A stretch of DNA of 6,809 nt from Candidatus Didemnitutus sp. (GTDB taxonomy: Bacteria; Verrucomicrobiota; Verrucomicrobiia; Opitutales; Opitutaceae), in contig JAUXOH010000034.1 of assembly GCA_030682505.1 (NCBI GenBank), positions 1 through 6,809 of the forward strand. Reading direction: 5' to 3'. Shown one piece after another: positions 5,991 to 6,809 of this stretch. Position 1 is the first letter of the stretch; every line of letters starts with the position of its first letter. A program made the translations under genes and the position numbers. Below the pieces are notes generated by a model that saw nothing but the letters and a program-made list of their open reading frames with translations, was not told the DNA's origin and made no database searches.

Positions 5991-6015
5991 GAATGACACG
6001 TATTACGTGTCATTC
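5991..6015. repeat. Perfect 25-base palindrome between convergent genes
   Basis: GAATGACACGTA (5991-6002), a single central T (6003) and TACGTGTCATTC (6004-6015) form a perfect inverted repeat with 12-base arms. As RNA it would fold as an 11-base-pair stem with a 3-base loop on either strand. It sits in the 112-base gap (5936-6047) between the 3' end of the short ORF and the 3' end of the dipeptidase gene, where a two-way terminator would be expected, but neither strand has a U-run after the stem. A protein-binding site or a dispersed intergenic palindromic repeat are alternatives. The rest of the gap shows nothing I can assign. Confidence 0.65.
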
Positions 6016-6047
6016 CCTCCGACGGTCGCTGCCGTGGGTTCCTGCTT

Positions 6048-6809
6048 CTAGGGGGCGAGGGCGTGCGCCTCGCAGGCGCGCATCACGCGGAGCGTGTTCT
6101 GACCCCAGAGCTTGGCCAGATTCTCCTCGGACCAGCCGCGTTGGCGCAGCGCCGCGGTGAGGTGGGGAAAATCGCTCACTTGATCGAGACCGTGCACGCC
6201 GCCACCACCGTCAAAATCGCAGCCGATGCCAACATGATCGATGCCCGCCACCTGCACGGCATGCTCAAGATGCCGGATGTAGTCGTCCAAGGTGCACGTG
6301 TGTTGCGCCAACTCCTTCTCGATCCGCTGCCACTCGGCACTGATCATCGCGCGCGCCTCCGGTGTCAGTTCGATGTTGCCGACGCGGAGTGAAAATTCGG
6401 TGAGCGCCTCCGTCAATGGGGACTTCGGCGCCTCCACCACGGCGATCGGCAGTGCGTTGATCTGGATCACCCCGCCCTTGGCCGCGAGCGCCCGGAGCAG
6501 GTCATCGCCGATGTTGCGCGGGTAGTCGCACACGGCGCGGCAACCGGTGTGGGTGAGCAGCGGCGGCGTCAGCGAAACCGCGAGCAAGTCGCGCAGCGCG
6601 TCATCGGAGGCATGCGACGCGTCGAGCACGATCCCGAGGCGATTGCACTCCGCCACCACCGCGCGGCCAAACGGACTCAAGCCACCCCACTCCGGCGGAC
6701 GGGGATCGGTGGAGGAATCCGCGACGTCGTTGTGCAGGATGTGATTGAGTCCGAGGATGCGCACGCCGAGCGCGTGAAACTTGGCGACGTTGCCCACCTC
6801 GAGCCCGAG
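6048..6809 (-). CDS. Membrane dipeptidase (peptidase M19, renal dipeptidase family), 5' partial
   Basis: The minus-strand frame is open from the window's right edge to the TAG at 6048-6050, giving the last 253 residues of a protein usually 350-400 residues long. The N-terminal HxD zinc motif is therefore outside the window. Visible family features, numbered from the window edge: GLEVG (2-6), whose E4 probably matches the metal-bridging Glu of human renal dipeptidase; FHALGVRILGLNHILHNDVADS (11-32); LDASHAS (62-68) with H66 and LLTHTGCRAV (84-93) with H87 as the second-metal histidines; YPRN (96-99) with the substrate-contacting Arg; GGVIQIN (112-118); and DHVGIGCDFDGGGG (191-204) with D198. 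The C-terminal LAKLWGQNTLRVMR (231-244) is the usual helix ending these enzymes. It hydrolyses dipeptides, including D-configured ones in some bacteria. A GTG at 6797 should not be taken as the start, because the frame and family similarity continue beyond it. Confidence 0.9.
   Translation of the reverse strand, partial: LGLEVGNVAKFHALGVRILGLNHILHNDVADSSTDPRPPEWGGLSPFGRAVVAECNRLGIVLDASHASDDALRDLLAVSLTPPLLTHTGCRAVCDYPRNIGDDLLRALAAKGGVIQINALPIAVVEAPKSPLTEALTEFSLRVGNIELTPEARAMISAEWQRIEKELAQHTCTLDDYIRHLEHAVQVAGIDHVGIGCDFDGGGGVHGLDQVSDFPHLTAALRQRGWSEENLAKLWGQNTLRVMRACEAHALAP

Noticed and set aside
5372..6013. Minus-strand open frame of 213 codons spanning the small ORF, the palindrome and part of the dehydrogenase gene
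   Set aside because: It overlaps the dehydrogenase gene in another frame on the same strand and gives a Gly/Arg-rich shadow translation. Its 5' part was considered as a rival to the small plus-strand ORF but shows no domain.

Overview
The window is a 6.8 kb stretch of GC-rich bacterial chromosome carrying eight protein genes: two cut by the window edges, five complete and recognisable at family level, and one short and unassigned. No RNA gene, CRISPR array, insertion sequence or phage gene is visible. The high GC at third codon positions, the many Sec-exported proteins, the DUF481 outer-membrane protein and the mix of start sites with and without a Shine-Dalgarno sequence fit a Gram-negative of the Verrucomicrobiota (Opitutales-like). 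That placement is an impression from sequence style, not a measurement.

Positions 1-3135 (+ strand) look like one transcription unit. It starts with the tail of a membrane protein (1-195). Two bases later comes an exported BNR/Asp-box propeller with a CxCC motif, a CPVNGP motif and a His-rich loop (198-1409). Next are a small exported CusF-like copper-binding protein (1427-1759) and an exported PhoD-type metallophosphatase (1825-3135). The first three genes are tightly packed. The pairing of a Cys/His-rich exported propeller with a CusF-like protein suggests periplasmic copper handling.

Positions 3156-4214 (- strand) encode a DUF481 outer-membrane beta-barrel protein, convergent with phoD. 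It is divergent from a TIGR02466-type putative 2OG-Fe(II) oxygenase (4345-4962, +). The intergenic region between those two holds an imperfect palindrome (4233-4252) directly upstream of the DUF481 Shine-Dalgarno sequence, and is the best candidate regulatory region here.

Positions 4975-5634 (- strand) encode a HTATIP2/TIP30-like atypical short-chain dehydrogenase. It is divergent from a short uncharacterised ORF (5711-5935, +), which is preceded by a possible 15-codon ORF with a much better ribosome binding site. A perfect 25-base palindrome (5991-6015) lies between the 3' ends of that ORF and of a partial M19 membrane dipeptidase (6048-6809, -), whose 5' end is outside the window.

No clearly new multi-gene system is evident. 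The most interesting points are the metal-ligand-rich propeller beside CusF, the two palindromes and the short ORF pair.
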